From: Halorubrum aethiopicum
GTDB taxonomy: Archaea > Halobacteriota > Halobacteria > Halobacteriales > Haloferacaceae
Reading direction: 5' to 3'
Length of the DNA stretch: 64,000 nt
Assembly: GCF_001542905.1 (NCBI RefSeq)
Contig: NZ_LOAJ01000001.1
Span: 2,170,001-2,234,000, forward strand
Positions 1-8,990 of this stretch are shown piece by piece. The translations under genes and the position numbers were made by a program. Under the pieces are notes generated by a model, which was not told the origin of the DNA, made no database searches, and saw only the letters and a list, made by a program, of their open reading frames with translations. Numbering within the stretch: the stretch's first letter is position 1; each line of letters starts with the position of its first letter.

Positions 1-707
1 GAGCGGGCGATCCCGAACCGGCCCTCCACGACCCGAGACGACGTCTTCGTATCGCGGAATATGATTTATCCGTTCGGGCTCGGACGCCGACGAACCGTGG
101 TCACACACCGCCACGTTCGGTCTACAGTTCCGAACGTCGAAAACGGGAGGTTCCGCCCATCCGACGGACGCCGTGGCGCGCCGCGTTCGGACCGTCGCCG
201 CCGGACGAGACCCGGACCAACCCGGATCGAACGGTATCCCGCAGCGCGAACCGTCGTTTCGATCGACGGGATGTTTTCCGCGCATCGACCGCGCAGCGGT
301 ACCAGGACGCCGCGCTACGCGCGCTTACGACGCCGTCGTTATTTCGGGGCCTCATCGTTTCCTTCGAACGCGGGGAGCGTGGCACGTCCGTCCTCGGTGT
401 CTGGGGTAGGGAGACGATCGAACCGGTTCGAGGCGGCCGCCGCCGATCGACGTCTCGGAGTCCGGGCGGATCGAAGCGGCGCGGAGTTCGTGTATCCCGC
501 CGATCGGCCAACGACCAAAGCGAGATATCTCAATGTCTGTGCCCATCGGCGATCGTAAACTTATCCGGATTCGTAGGGCGATATAATGCTTATCTAGAAT
601 TGTAGGACCCTAATTGCGGCCAAATGCGGTTCCGGAATCCAGTATAAGGTCACTTATCCGTAACTCTGGGATAGATTCAAGGAGGCGCGGTGAGACGGAC
701 GGCACGA
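1..707. other. Non-coding stretch at window start
   Basis: No convincing gene is visible. The open frames here are arginine- and proline-rich with no domain-like pattern, typical of random high-GC frames. The last 150 bases are clearly more AT-rich and contain three copies of a CTTATC core, near 553, 590 and 652, ahead of the gene at 708. This part probably holds the promoter and any operator of the recombinase operon. Confidence 0.6.
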
Positions 708-1088
708 ATGAGCGACGACCGCCGATCGGTGAAGACGTACGTGCCGGCCGATCAGAAGACGCGCTGGCAACGACACGCCGAGGAGCTCGGAATGTCACAG
801 AGCGAGTTCGTCAGAACGATGGTACAGGCCGGCAGACGGGGGTTCACGCTTCCGGAGGAGAGTAGCCCCGAGGAGAGTCGATCTGAAGGGTCCGACCCCG
901 GGGGTCACGACCTCGAGAGGCGGATCGAATCGGCTATCGCCGACGGTCACTCCTCGTGGGACGACCTCGTGGACGCGGTGTTCGCCGACTTCGAGGATCG
1001 ACTCGAAGAGGAGTTGGACTCGTTACAGGAACGCGACCGCGTCCGATACAGCGGGCGCGACGGAGGGTACACGCTCGTCGATGAGTAG
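708..1088 (+). CDS. Small DUF5805-like protein, partner of the recombinase
   Basis: A 126-residue acidic protein. Residues 6-45 (SVKTYVPADQK, then SQSEFVRTMVQAG) look like a ribbon-helix-helix-type DNA-binding half, and residues 75-126 form a helix-rich tail that could be a small winged helix. It resembles haloarchaeal DUF5805 proteins, which I recall as commonly encoded beside tyrosine recombinases. An alternative GTG start at 690 sits 4 bases after a GGAGG, but the family-like N-terminus begins at the ATG at 708. The 3' end overlaps the recombinase start by 8 bases, so translation is probably coupled. Its likely role is an accessory or directionality factor for the recombinase, or a regulator of it. 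That is inferred from the pairing alone. Confidence 0.75.
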   Translation: MSDDRRSVKTYVPADQKTRWQRHAEELGMSQSEFVRTMVQAGRRGFTLPEESSPEESRSEGSDPGGHDLERRIESAIADGHSSWDDLVDAVFADFEDRLEEELDSLQERDRVRYSGRDGGYTLVDE

Positions 1089-2115
1089 CACGGAGACGGC
1101 CGAGGACGTCGAGGATCCGGTGGGATACTTCATCGAGGACCTGCGGTACCACGGGAAGACGGGGAGAACGAGAGAGTCCTACGAGCGCGTTCTGAGGCGA
1201 TTCGAGACGTTTCTCGACGACGGGACCGTTCCCTCGACGGCGACGCATCGCGACTGTATGGCGTTCGTCCACTCGCTTCGAGGCGACGTCACGGAGAGCA
1301 CGGTCGCGACGTACGCGGCGTACCTCCACCGCTTTTACGGGTACATGACCGAGGTCGGCGTCTTCGACGGGAACCCGATGACGCTCGTGATGGAGGAGAT
1401 GGACGAGACGATAGACAAGGACCCCGCTCGCCGGGACGTCTCGATCCCGCGGATGCGGTCGTTCGTGGCCGGGATCACCCATCCGCTCCACCGCGCGCTC
1501 GTCTGTACGCTGTTGAAGACGGGCATGCGGGTGGGAGAGCTGTGTAACCTCGACCTCCGGGACCTGGCGATATCGGATCCCGAACTCGAGGCGGCGTACT
1601 CGATGGGCACGCGTCCGGCGCTCGCGGATCGGCCGAACTCGCTGTACGTGACCCCCCACGCGACGGTCGGCGAGGAGCTGAACGGGGAGGTCCGGACCGC
1701 CTCCAACAAGCGCAAACGCGAGACGGTGATACCCGTCGACGACGAGCTCCGAGCGGTTCTGAAACGCTGGCTCGCGATACGACCCGACGCCCCCTCCCCG
1801 GCCGAACCCCTCTTCGTCGGCACGTCGGAGGGCTGGGGCGAGCGGCTCGATCCGCAGGCCGTACGACACGTCGTCGAGCGGTACGCGCGCGAGGCGGGCT
1901 GGTACCGGACCGGCGGCGGGGCCGGCGAGAACGTCACGCCGCACTACTTCAGACACTTCTTCACGACGCATCTCCGGGATCGAACCGGCGATCGGGGCGT
2001 CGTGAAGTACCTCCGTGGCGACGTCGCCGACGACGTGATAGACACCTACACGCACAACTGGGGCGATCGGGTTCGAGAGATCTACGAGACGAACGTGTAC
2101 CGGCTGTTCGGCTGA
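1081..2115 (+). CDS. Tyrosine recombinase / site-specific integrase (XerC/D-like)
   Basis: A 344-residue DNA breaking-rejoining enzyme. The N-terminal SAM-like core-binding domain spans about residues 10-110 and the catalytic domain about 120-344. Visible catalytic residues are Arg150 in TGMRVGEL, the Lys210-Lys212 region before the beta-hairpin, His288 and Arg291 in HYFRH, and the nucleophile Tyr323 in DTYTH. The usual LGH before the tyrosine is replaced by LRGD, so the second His/Trp position appears to be Asp314. It overlaps the upstream small gene. Both an integrative element and a resident XerA-like dimer-resolution function are possible. No att repeat or element cargo was recognised next to it, so the role is open. 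Confidence 0.9.
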   Translation: MSSTETAEDVEDPVGYFIEDLRYHGKTGRTRESYERVLRRFETFLDDGTVPSTATHRDCMAFVHSLRGDVTESTVATYAAYLHRFYGYMTEVGVFDGNPMTLVMEEMDETIDKDPARRDVSIPRMRSFVAGITHPLHRALVCTLLKTGMRVGELCNLDLRDLAISDPELEAAYSMGTRPALADRPNSLYVTPHATVGEELNGEVRTASNKRKRETVIPVDDELRAVLKRWLAIRPDAPSPAEPLFVGTSEGWGERLDPQAVRHVVERYAREAGWYRTGGGAGENVTPHYFRHFFTTHLRDRTGDRGVVKYLRGDVADDVIDTYTHNWGDRVREIYETNVYRLFG

Positions 2116-2340
2116 GAGAGCCGGATCTCGCGCGGCGATCCCCATTTGGGTCGTACTCGAGACGACGAAATTCTGTCGCGCCGCGATCGCATAAACTCTA
2201 TGTCGCAATATAGAGTTTCGCCCCCGCACGGTCGGCGGTCGGAACGGTTCGAGGCGGTCTCACCAAACGCCGTTCCGGCGGCCTTTGTGGTCGTCCCAAC
2301 GGAACCGATAACATCCCGTGCGCTCGATACGAAGACGACT

Positions 2341-3705
2341 ATGGCCCGGGAACGAGCCGCGACCGGCACGGACGACTCGGGACCGCTGGACGCGTTTCGA
2401 CGGTTCTTCGCGCTCGAACGGGACGTGTTGGTGTTGTCGCTCGCGATGTTCGCGTTCAGCCTCGGCTTCCAGATGACCAATCGGTTCCTCCCGGAGTACA
2501 TGGTCGCGCTGGGGGCGTCCGGGTTCGTCGTGGGGCTCTTCGGGACCGTCGGGAACGTCGTCTCGGCGGTGTTCCCGTACCCCGGCGGCGCGATCTCGGA
2601 CCGGATCGGGTCGCGGTACGCGCTCACGCTGTTCGGACTGGTATCGACGCTCGGGTTCGTCGTCTGGTTGGTCGCGCCGTCTCTGGGTACGGTCACCGTC
2701 GGCGGCGTCGCGATCCAGCCGTGGATCTGGATCTTCGTCGGCCTGCTGTTCGCGCAGGCCTGGAAGTCGTTCGGGCTCGGTGCCACGTTCGCGGTCGTGA
2801 AACAGGCGACCGACCCGTCGCGACTGGCGGCGGGCTTCGCCAGCACCGAGACGTTCCGCCGGACCGCGTTCCTCGTCGGGCCGGTTCTCGCGGCCGTGCT
2901 GATCGGCTTTCACCCGGCGTTCACGGTGAGCTTCCGGTACGTCCTCGCCGTCGCGGTCGTCTTCGGGGTCGTGGGAACCGTGGCCCAACACGTCCTCTAC
3001 GACGCCGGCGAGGACTCCATCGGCGACTCCTTCGAGGGGATCGATCGGATCAGACGGGACGTACGCGACATGCCCGAGCCGCTCCGACCGCTGCTGGTCG
3101 GCGACACGCTCGTGCGGTTCGCGAACGGGATGGTGTACGTCTTCTTCGTGTTGGTGATCACACAGTTCTACGAGGTCGGCCTCGAGACCACCGTCTCCCT
3201 GGCCGGGAGCTCCTACGGCGTCGACCTCTCCCCGGCGGCGTTCTTCGGCTACCTGCTCGGCGTCGAGATGCTGGTCGCGCTCCTCTCGATGGCACCCGCC
3301 GCCAAGGCCGCGGAACGGGTCGGGCTCAAGCCGGTCGTCGGGCTGGGGTTCGCGGTGTACGCCCTCTTCCCGGTCGTGCTCATCGCCGGCCCGGAGGTGC
3401 TCGCGTCGGCGATGCCGCTCTCCTGGGCGATGGTCCTCGTCTTCGCGTTCTCCGGGCTCCGCTTCGCGGGCCTCCCCTCCCACAAGGCGTTGATCGTCGG
3501 ACCCGCGGAGCGGGGAACGGGCGGTCGCGTCACCGGGACGTACTACCTGTTGCGGAACACGGTCGTGATCCCGAGCGCCGCGCTCGGCGGCTACCTCTGG
3601 GAGTTCGCCAGCCCCGAGGTCGCGTTCGCGATCGCGGCGGCGATCGGCGTCGTCGGCACCGGCTACTTCCTCGTCTTCGGCGAGGAGTTCGAGGCGTACC
3701 GCTGA
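2341..3705 (+). CDS. MFS transporter
   Basis: A 454-residue integral membrane protein with about 12 hydrophobic segments, of major facilitator type. The first segments (LSLAMFAFSLGFQM) and the loop ISDRIGSRYALTL after TM2 match the MFS loop 2-3 motif GxxxDRxGRR. The frame is open upstream to 2146, but the ATG at 2341 begins a normal cytoplasmic tail (MARERAATG), and earlier sequence is not protein-like. A CGATAACATCC stretch about 30 bases before the start is AT-enriched and may be the promoter. The substrate is unknown. It stands alone between the recombinase and the SRAP gene. Confidence 0.85.
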   Translation: MARERAATGTDDSGPLDAFRRFFALERDVLVLSLAMFAFSLGFQMTNRFLPEYMVALGASGFVVGLFGTVGNVVSAVFPYPGGAISDRIGSRYALTLFGLVSTLGFVVWLVAPSLGTVTVGGVAIQPWIWIFVGLLFAQAWKSFGLGATFAVVKQATDPSRLAAGFASTETFRRTAFLVGPVLAAVLIGFHPAFTVSFRYVLAVAVVFGVVGTVAQHVLYDAGEDSIGDSFEGIDRIRRDVRDMPEPLRPLLVGDTLVRFANGMVYVFFVLVITQFYEVGLETTVSLAGSSYGVDLSPAAFFGYLLGVEMLVALLSMAPAAKAAERVGLKPVVGLGFAVYALFPVVLIAGPEVLASAMPLSWAMVLVFAFSGLRFAGLPSHKALIVGPAERGTGGRVTGTYYLLRNTVVIPSAALGGYLWEFASPEVAFAIAAAIGVVGTGYFLVFGEEFEAYR

Positions 3706-3744
3706 TCGAACTCGCCACACCCGTCTCGCCGCACCCGCCGACCG

Positions 3745-3752
3745 TTTAAGTC
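3745..3752 (+). promoter_or_regulatory. Box A-like promoter of the SRAP gene
   Basis: GTTTAAGT lies about 25 bases before the ATG at 3775 in an otherwise GC-rich gap, as expected for a haloarchaeal TATA element driving a leaderless transcript. Confidence 0.5.
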
Positions 3753-3774
3753 CGCGCGAGTCGAACGGGAACCG

Positions 3775-4506
3775 ATGTGTGGCCGCTACACCCTGTTCAC
3801 GCCCGCGTCGGAGCTCGAGTCCCGCTTCGGCGTGGCGTTCGGGGACGGCTTCGAGCCCAGCTACAACTGCGCGCCCGGCGAGGACCTCCCGGTCGTGACG
3901 GCCGAGGATCCGGACGGGGCCACCCGCATGACGTGGGGACTGACGCCGTCGTGGGCCGACGAGTCGTTCGACCTGATCAACGCCCGAGCGGAGACGGTTC
4001 GGGAGAAACGGAGCTTCGCGGACGCCTACGAGTCCCGCCGGTGTCTCGTTCCCGCGGACGGGTTCTACGAGTGGGTCGACGAGGGCGGCGAGGCCGGAAC
4101 GCGGCCGTACCGCGTCGCCTTCGAGGACGACCGACCGTTCGCGATGGCCGGGCTGTACGAGCGGTGGACGCCGCCGAAGCCGGAGACGACACAGACCGGG
4201 CTCGGCGCGTTCGGCGGCGGGGCGGACGCGGACGGCGAGGGGCGTGACGAGGACGACCGCGTCCGCGAGACGTTCACGATCGTGACGACCGAGCCGAACG
4301 ACCTGGTCGCCGACCTCCACCACCGAATGGCGGTGATCCTCGCGCCGGACGAGGAGGAGCGCTGGCTCCGCGGCGACCCCGAGGACGCGGCGGCGCTCAT
4401 GGATCCCTTCCCGGCCGCTGAGATGGAGGCGTATCCGGTCTCGACGCGGGTGAACGCGGCCGGAACCGACGGCCCGGAGCTGATCGAACCGGTCGGCACC
4501 GACTGA
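3775..4506 (+). CDS. SRAP domain protein (YedK/HMCES-like abasic-site DNA-protein crosslinker)
   Basis: A 243-residue member of the SOS-response-associated peptidase family, which shields abasic sites in single-stranded DNA through a thiazolidine crosslink. The catalytic Cys2 directly follows the initiator Met (MCGRYTLF) and must be exposed by Met removal, which fixes the start. Other family signatures are SYNCAPGE (Asn31), WGLTPSW (54-60), INARAET (68-74), DGFYEW with Glu99, and HRM at 183-185. A low-complexity acidic loop at about 140-162 (GGGADADGEG) is a lineage-specific insertion. It is monocistronic, and the 3' gap carries a 9-base tandem repeat. Confidence 0.95.
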   Translation: MCGRYTLFTPASELESRFGVAFGDGFEPSYNCAPGEDLPVVTAEDPDGATRMTWGLTPSWADESFDLINARAETVREKRSFADAYESRRCLVPADGFYEWVDEGGEAGTRPYRVAFEDDRPFAMAGLYERWTPPKPETTQTGLGAFGGGADADGEGRDEDDRVRETFTIVTTEPNDLVADLHHRMAVILAPDEEERWLRGDPEDAAALMDPFPAAEMEAYPVSTRVNAAGTDGPELIEPVGTD

Positions 4507-4520
4507 GTTCGGGCGGTTCG

Positions 4521-4558
4521 ACCGACGAAACCGACGAAACCGACGAAACCGACGAAAC
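4521..4558. repeat. 9-base tandem repeat (ACCGACGAA), about 4 units
   Basis: Four almost perfect units of ACCGACGAA lie just after the SRAP stop codon at 4504-4506, in the gap before the DUF4349 lipoprotein. This probably arose by slippage. I see no hairpin or coding role. Confidence 0.9.
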
Positions 4559-4667
4559 GGCTCCCGACGGGACGGTCGCCGGCGAGGCCGGACGCGTCGG
4601 ATTCGAGGGACAAGCGATCGTTTGTGTCTTGCGAGCTTTTACCGCGGTCGCGACACGTCTCACGCAC

Positions 4668-5603
4668 ATGGACGCGAGACGACTGCTGCTCGTCGTGACC
4701 GTCGCGGGGCTCGTGGCGCTCGCCGGCTGTTCCGGTGCCGGCGGCGGAGCCGGAGGGGGTGCGGACGCCGGCGGCGACGTACCCGAATCGCGGCCCCTCG
4801 AGGGCGACGGAGCCGGGGGGTCGAACGGGGGCGAGGACGGCGGAGGCGGTGCGGCCGAGGACGCCTACACCGTCACCGAAAACGGCGAGACGGTCGCGGC
4901 GGTGGCGGAGCGGCAACTGATCCGGACCGGCGACCTCCGGGTGACGGTCGACTCGTTCGAGGAGGCGGACGCCGAGGCCCGCTCGATAGTCGAGGAGTAC
5001 GGCGGGTTCGTGAGCGACTCGACGCGCGAGACGCACGAGCGGGGCGACGAGAACTACACCGTCGGCTCGCTCACGGTCCGCGTCCCGAGCGAGGACTTCG
5101 ACGCCGCCATGGCCGACCTCGAGGCGCTCGGAACGGTCGAGCGGTCGACGACGGAGAGCCGGGACGTCACGGACCGGATCGCGGATCTCGAGGCGCGCTT
5201 GGAGAACCGGCGGGCCGAGCGCGACCGCCTCAGAGAACTCTACGAGGAGGCGAACACGACCGAGGACGTGCTGGCGGTCCAGTCGGAGCTCGCGGACGTT
5301 CAAGCGGAGATCGAGCGGATGGAGACGCGACTGGCCTCCCTCGAGGAGCGCGTCGCGCTGTCGACGATCCGGGTCGAACTCCGCGAGGAGCCGCCCGCCC
5401 CCTCCGCCGTCTCGACGGCGTGGTACGACACCGGCGTCGTCACCGCCTTCCTCGAGTCCGTCCGCGGCCTCGGAACGGTCCTCCGGGCGATGGTCGTCGG
5501 TGCCGCCTACGCCGCGCCGTACGTCCTCGCGGCCGGCCTCCCGCTCGTCGGCGTCGGCTTCGCGGTTCGTCGCCGGCTGTCGCGATCGAACGATGAGGAG
5601 TGA
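4668..5603 (+). CDS. DUF4349-domain lipoprotein
   Basis: A 311-residue predicted lipoprotein. The signal peptide ends in the lipobox LAGC with Cys21, followed by a Gly/Asp-rich linker to about residue 65. The body has an alpha/beta region, then a long coiled coil at about 165-235 (repeating ADLEARLENRRAERDRL type), then a hydrophobic C-terminal helix pair at about 265-300 and a basic tail. This layout (periplasm-like domain, coiled coil, TM) matches DUF4349 proteins of unknown role at the cell envelope. The start at 4668 is chosen because earlier codons disrupt the signal peptide. A GCTTTTACC stretch at 4635 is a plausible box A. Confidence 0.85.
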   Translation: MDARRLLLVVTVAGLVALAGCSGAGGGAGGGADAGGDVPESRPLEGDGAGGSNGGEDGGGGAAEDAYTVTENGETVAAVAERQLIRTGDLRVTVDSFEEADAEARSIVEEYGGFVSDSTRETHERGDENYTVGSLTVRVPSEDFDAAMADLEALGTVERSTTESRDVTDRIADLEARLENRRAERDRLRELYEEANTTEDVLAVQSELADVQAEIERMETRLASLEERVALSTIRVELREEPPAPSAVSTAWYDTGVVTAFLESVRGLGTVLRAMVVGAAYAAPYVLAAGLPLVGVGFAVRRRLSRSNDEE

Positions 5604-5659
5604 CGTCCGCGTGATTCGGGCGGCGGCTCCGCCGCCGCCGACGATCGACGGCGACTCGG

Positions 5660-6514
5660 CTACGACCCGTCGACCACGCGGATCTCGATCCCGTCCGGAT
5701 CGGTGACCGCGAACGCGCTTTCCGCGGTCGATCCCACGACTTCCTCCCCGAGCCGCCCCCGGAGTTCGCGGCGGGCCTCGTCGCCGGGGACGACGACCTC
5801 GAACCAGTCGAGTCCGCGGCCGGCGGCCGGCTCCGTGCGTCCGTTCCACGTGTTCGCGCCGACGTGGTGGTGGTAGCCGCCGGCGGCGACGAACCGCGCG
5901 TCGGGGTAGCTCGCCCGGCGGTCGAAACCGAATGTCGCTATATAGAATCGCTCGAACGCCTCGAGCGAGGCGACCTCGAGGTGGACGTGTCCGATGTCGG
6001 TGTCGGGCGGTGCCCGGTCCTCGCCGGTCGCGGCCGCGGCGACGCCCTCGGCGTCGAGCGGTTCGGTGGTCATGTGGACGCCGCCGTCCGGGGTCCCGGT
6101 CCACGACTCGCGGGGCCGGTCGCGGTACACCTCCACCCCGTTGCCCTCCGGGTCGGCGAGGTACAGCGCCTCGCTCACGTCGTGGTCGGACGCGCCGTCC
6201 AGTTCCCACCGCTCCCGGATCCGTTTCAACGCGTCGCCGAGCGCGGCGCGAGAGGGCACCCGGAACGCGGTGTGGAACAGGCCAGCGTTCGCTCGCCCGC
6301 GTTCGGGCGCGTCGGGATCGGCGGTCAGTTCGAGAAGCGGCGTCCCGCCCGCGCCGAGCGTCGCGGTCGTCCCGTCCCGAGCGAGCACGGCGAGCCCGAT
6401 CACGTCCCGGTAGAAGGCGGTCGTCGCGTCGAGGTCGCCGACGCGGAGCGCGACCCGACCGATACGCGTCTCCGCGGGGAGCGGCCGGTCGTCGACGCCC
6501 GGTGATGTGTCCAT
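5660..6514 (-). CDS. VOC family protein, catechol-2,3-dioxygenase-like (two glyoxalase domains)
   Basis: A 284-residue protein with two vicinal-oxygen-chelate modules, at about 17-125 (IGRVALRVGDL, then AFYRDVIGL) and about 155-280 (DIGHVHLEVASL). The C-terminal module carries GYHHHVGANTW, matching the CatE/YfiE-type extradiol dioxygenase-like group. His residues at the starts of the second-domain strands and Glu in the last strand could bind Fe(II) or Mn(II). The natural substrate cannot be read from sequence, and a glyoxalase-like or lactoylglutathione-type reaction is the alternative. The start codon is the ATG at 6514. It is convergent with the DUF4349 gene and lies downstream of a repeat-containing gap. 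Confidence 0.85.
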   Translation of the reverse strand: MDTSPGVDDRPLPAETRIGRVALRVGDLDATTAFYRDVIGLAVLARDGTTATLGAGGTPLLELTADPDAPERGRANAGLFHTAFRVPSRAALGDALKRIRERWELDGASDHDVSEALYLADPEGNGVEVYRDRPRESWTGTPDGGVHMTTEPLDAEGVAAAATGEDRAPPDTDIGHVHLEVASLEAFERFYIATFGFDRRASYPDARFVAAGGYHHHVGANTWNGRTEPAAGRGLDWFEVVVPGDEARRELRGRLGEEVVGSTAESAFAVTDPDGIEIRVVDGS

Positions 6515-6568
6515 GCGGGTAGAACGGGCGGCACGGGAATCAGAATGTCGATGGGATCGGAACTCGGT

Positions 6569-6638
6569 CGGTATCGGTCACGGGACCGGCGTCGAGAACG
6601 AGACCGGTATCGGTCACGGAACCGGTATCGGGAACGAG
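6569..6638. repeat. Two imperfect 36-base tandem repeats
   Basis: Units beginning CGGTATCGGTCACGG at 6569 and 6605 repeat with a 36-base period in the gap between two minus-strand genes. Each contains inner CCGGTATCGG-type half repeats. It may lie in the leader of the VOC gene. Confidence 0.8.
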
Positions 6639-6660
6639 GTTCGAGCCGCCGATCGCTCGG

Positions 6661-8133
6661 TCAGGGCGCGACGACGTCGACGACGGTCTCGTCGTCCACG
6701 ACGACGTTGTACGCGCCCTCGTCGTCGTTCCAGAGCACGAGCCCGTTCTCGACGAAGACGACCGCGCCGTAGTCGGCCCCCCGGAGCCCGTCGTTGAGGA
6801 CCGTCTCGCGCGTGCAGACGAGGTAGTGGTCGATACGCTGGGAGCCGTCGCCGACGCGGTACACCGCGTTCTCGCCGTCGCTCAGGTCGTGGCTGAGCTT
6901 CACCGCGAGGAGGTTCACGCGGTCGGTAACGTGCTCCTCCGAGTCGGCCATCCGCGCGCAGCGGTCGGCGCTCGCGCGGGCGTCGACCCGCCGTTCACCG
7001 TCGGTCCGCAGGATCGAGTAGGCGAACTGGACGTCGACGTTGTGGAACTCGCCGGGCTCGTCGGTCGCCTCGCGGGCGGCCGCCTCGTCGAGCCGGCGCT
7101 GGAACGGCGGCACCGCGAGGTCGGCCCGGACGTCGAAGGACCACCCGCGGTCGCTCGGGGACGCGTCGGGCCAGAGCCGGAGTTCGGGCGCGTACACCTC
7201 GACCCCGCTCTCGGGAGTCGCCACCGCGCGCTCGGCCTCGCGGAGCCCGATCGCCGTCTCGCGGTCCGCCGGCGCGAGCGCGACGAGGCTCCCGTCGGCC
7301 GCGAGCGCGTCGGTGGCGGCCTCGAGGACGGCGACCGGATCCTCGAGTTCGGAGAGGACGTTTCCGAAGACCACCAGATCGAAGGGCTCCGCGAGCGGAT
7401 CCGACGGATCGGACGGATCGGAACGGTCGGACTGGCTGGACGAGTCGTCGAGGCCGAACAGCGCCTCGGCGGTCGTCCGGTGGACCGTCGACCGGAAGTT
7501 CCGATCGGTCTCCTCGAGCAGCCGGTCGAGGACGTCGGCGGCGGCGCTGGGCTCGACGGCGTGGTACTCCACGACCGCGTCCTCGGGGAGGTAGTCGTGG
7601 AGGCCGAGCGCCGGACCGCCGACGCCCGCGCCGACGTCGAGGACGCGGAGCGTCCGGTCGAGCAGGCCGTTCTCGGCGAGGTCGTCGAGGACGTAACCGA
7701 TCGCCGCGTAGTAGCCGGGGAGGTGATAGATCGCGTAGCCGAGCGCGGCGATCCGGTCGTACTCGACGTCGTTGCCGTAGAGGTAGTCGGCCTTGAGTCG
7801 GCGGATCGTCTCTCTGAGCTCGTCGCCGGAGTCGCCGACGTGCCAGTTCGCGCCGAACTCCGCGACGAGGAGGTCCTCTAAGGCGAACGCGTACGCCTCG
7901 GGCAACGCCTCCGGAGCCCACCCCGGCGGGCGGACCGGATCGTCGTCGACGGGGACGAAGCTGCCGTCCTCGCGCTCGCGGAGCCGGAGGTCGAACGCCT
8001 CCTCGCGGAGCGTCTCGCGGACGACGGCGGGGTGTGGCGTCCCCTCGATGTACTCCGATATCTCCTCGGGGTCGATGGGGCGGACCTGGCGCAGGTAGTT
8101 GGCGGTGTCGCGGACCGCCGCTCTGTCGATCAT
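6661..8133 (-). CDS. Rsm22-like class I methyltransferase (ribosomal small-subunit family)
   Basis: A 490-residue protein. A helical N-terminal region (1-150) precedes a Rossmann-type SAM-binding domain with motif I LDVGAGVGGPAL at about residues 170-181 and an acidic motif II strand (YHAVEPS). After it come a region with Cys/His residues and a beta-rich C-terminus. This resembles the Rsm22 family of small ribosomal subunit-associated methyltransferase-like proteins, some of which bind Fe-S. The annotated start is the ATG at 8133, 4 bases after the stop of the upstream TyrA-like gene. An in-frame start at 8172 would overlap that gene by 35 bases and is less likely. The two genes probably share a transcript. 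Confidence 0.75.
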   Translation of the reverse strand: MIDRAAVRDTANYLRQVRPIDPEEISEYIEGTPHPAVVRETLREEAFDLRLREREDGSFVPVDDDPVRPPGWAPEALPEAYAFALEDLLVAEFGANWHVGDSGDELRETIRRLKADYLYGNDVEYDRIAALGYAIYHLPGYYAAIGYVLDDLAENGLLDRTLRVLDVGAGVGGPALGLHDYLPEDAVVEYHAVEPSAAADVLDRLLEETDRNFRSTVHRTTAEALFGLDDSSSQSDRSDPSDPSDPLAEPFDLVVFGNVLSELEDPVAVLEAATDALAADGSLVALAPADRETAIGLREAERAVATPESGVEVYAPELRLWPDASPSDRGWSFDVRADLAVPPFQRRLDEAAAREATDEPGEFHNVDVQFAYSILRTDGERRVDARASADRCARMADSEEHVTDRVNLLAVKLSHDLSDGENAVYRVGDGSQRIDHYLVCTRETVLNDGLRGADYGAVVFVENGLVLWNDDEGAYNVVVDDETVVDVVAP

Positions 8134-8137
8134 GGGT

Positions 8138-8911
8138 TCACTCGTGTCGTTCGCGGGGGTCGCGCTCGCCACGGGCGCGCTCGTAGAGTTCGGCGAACCG
8201 CTCCGGGTCGGCGTCGGCTATCTCGCGGGCCGCTTCGGCGACGTCGTCGGCCCCGTCGAAGGCCCGCTGGATCTCGGCGTACACCGCGGGCGCGCCCTCG
8301 GTGACGGTGTCGGCCACGTCGTCGAGCGCCGCGGAGACGGGGGTGTGGAACTCCTCGCGAACCTCCTCGCCGGCGAGCCGCCACGCGAGCACCGCGGCGT
8401 GTGCGCCCGCCTGGACCGTCTCCATCGCGCGGTCGTGTTCGGCCGCGGTCGTCTCGAAGACCTCGTTGCCGCCGGCCTCGATCGCCGCGGAGACCCCCTC
8501 GATCACGGGTCCGAGTTCGTCGACGACGGCGGCGACGTTGCCGGGGACCCGCGGCGGCGCGAACAGCGGGTGGTAGCTCGCGCGCTCGAGGTCGGGGGCG
8601 TGATCGCGCATCGCCGCGATCGAATCGGTCATCTCGCCGGAGACGTCGAGGATCGCCCGGTCGGCCCGCGGCGCGTACGCCGCGACCGCGTCGGGCACCG
8701 CCGACATCGGGACGGAGAGACAGACCGCGTCGTGGGTCGTCTCCGCGCCGACCGGGACGGCCTCGGCGTCGCGCGCGGCGGCGGCGTCGGCGGCGACCGC
8801 GGGGTCGCGGTCGGTGAAGGTCACGCTCGCGTCGACCGGCGAAGCCTCGGCTGTGAGGGTGTCCGCCACCCAGCGGCCGATCTCCCCCGCGCCGACGACG
8901 AGCACGTCCAT
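8138..8911 (-). CDS. Prephenate/arogenate dehydrogenase-family protein (TyrA-like)
   Basis: A 257-residue NAD(P)-binding protein. The dinucleotide motif GAGEIG is at residues 7-12, and a strand ending in an acidic residue (FTDRD) follows. The middle carries LDVSGEMTDS and YHPLFAP, typical of TyrA-like enzymes, which oxidatively decarboxylate prephenate toward tyrosine. The C-terminal half is helical, like the dimerisation domain. It is slightly shorter than bacterial TyrA and lacks chorismate mutase and ACT domains. The Rsm22-like gene follows after a 4-base gap. Confidence 0.8.
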   Translation of the reverse strand: MDVLVVGAGEIGRWVADTLTAEASPVDASVTFTDRDPAVAADAAAARDAEAVPVGAETTHDAVCLSVPMSAVPDAVAAYAPRADRAILDVSGEMTDSIAAMRDHAPDLERASYHPLFAPPRVPGNVAAVVDELGPVIEGVSAAIEAGGNEVFETTAAEHDRAMETVQAGAHAAVLAWRLAGEEVREEFHTPVSAALDDVADTVTEGAPAVYAEIQRAFDGADDVAEAAREIADADPERFAELYERARGERDPRERHE

Positions 8912-8990
8912 TCGTCGTTCGACCCGAGGGCGCGCCAGCGGTAAAAAGGCTCGACTCGTCCGCCCCGCCGGACCGCGCCGACCACGCGAC

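Noticed and set aside
1081-2115. Integrated plasmid or provirus around the recombinase
   Set aside because: No replication, capsid, or partition genes, no flanking att repeat, and no tRNA gene were found in the neighbouring sequence.
2260-4323. 687-residue minus-strand open frame
   Set aside because: It is antisense to the MFS and SRAP genes, rich in Arg/Asp/Glu from GC bias, and has no domain pattern.
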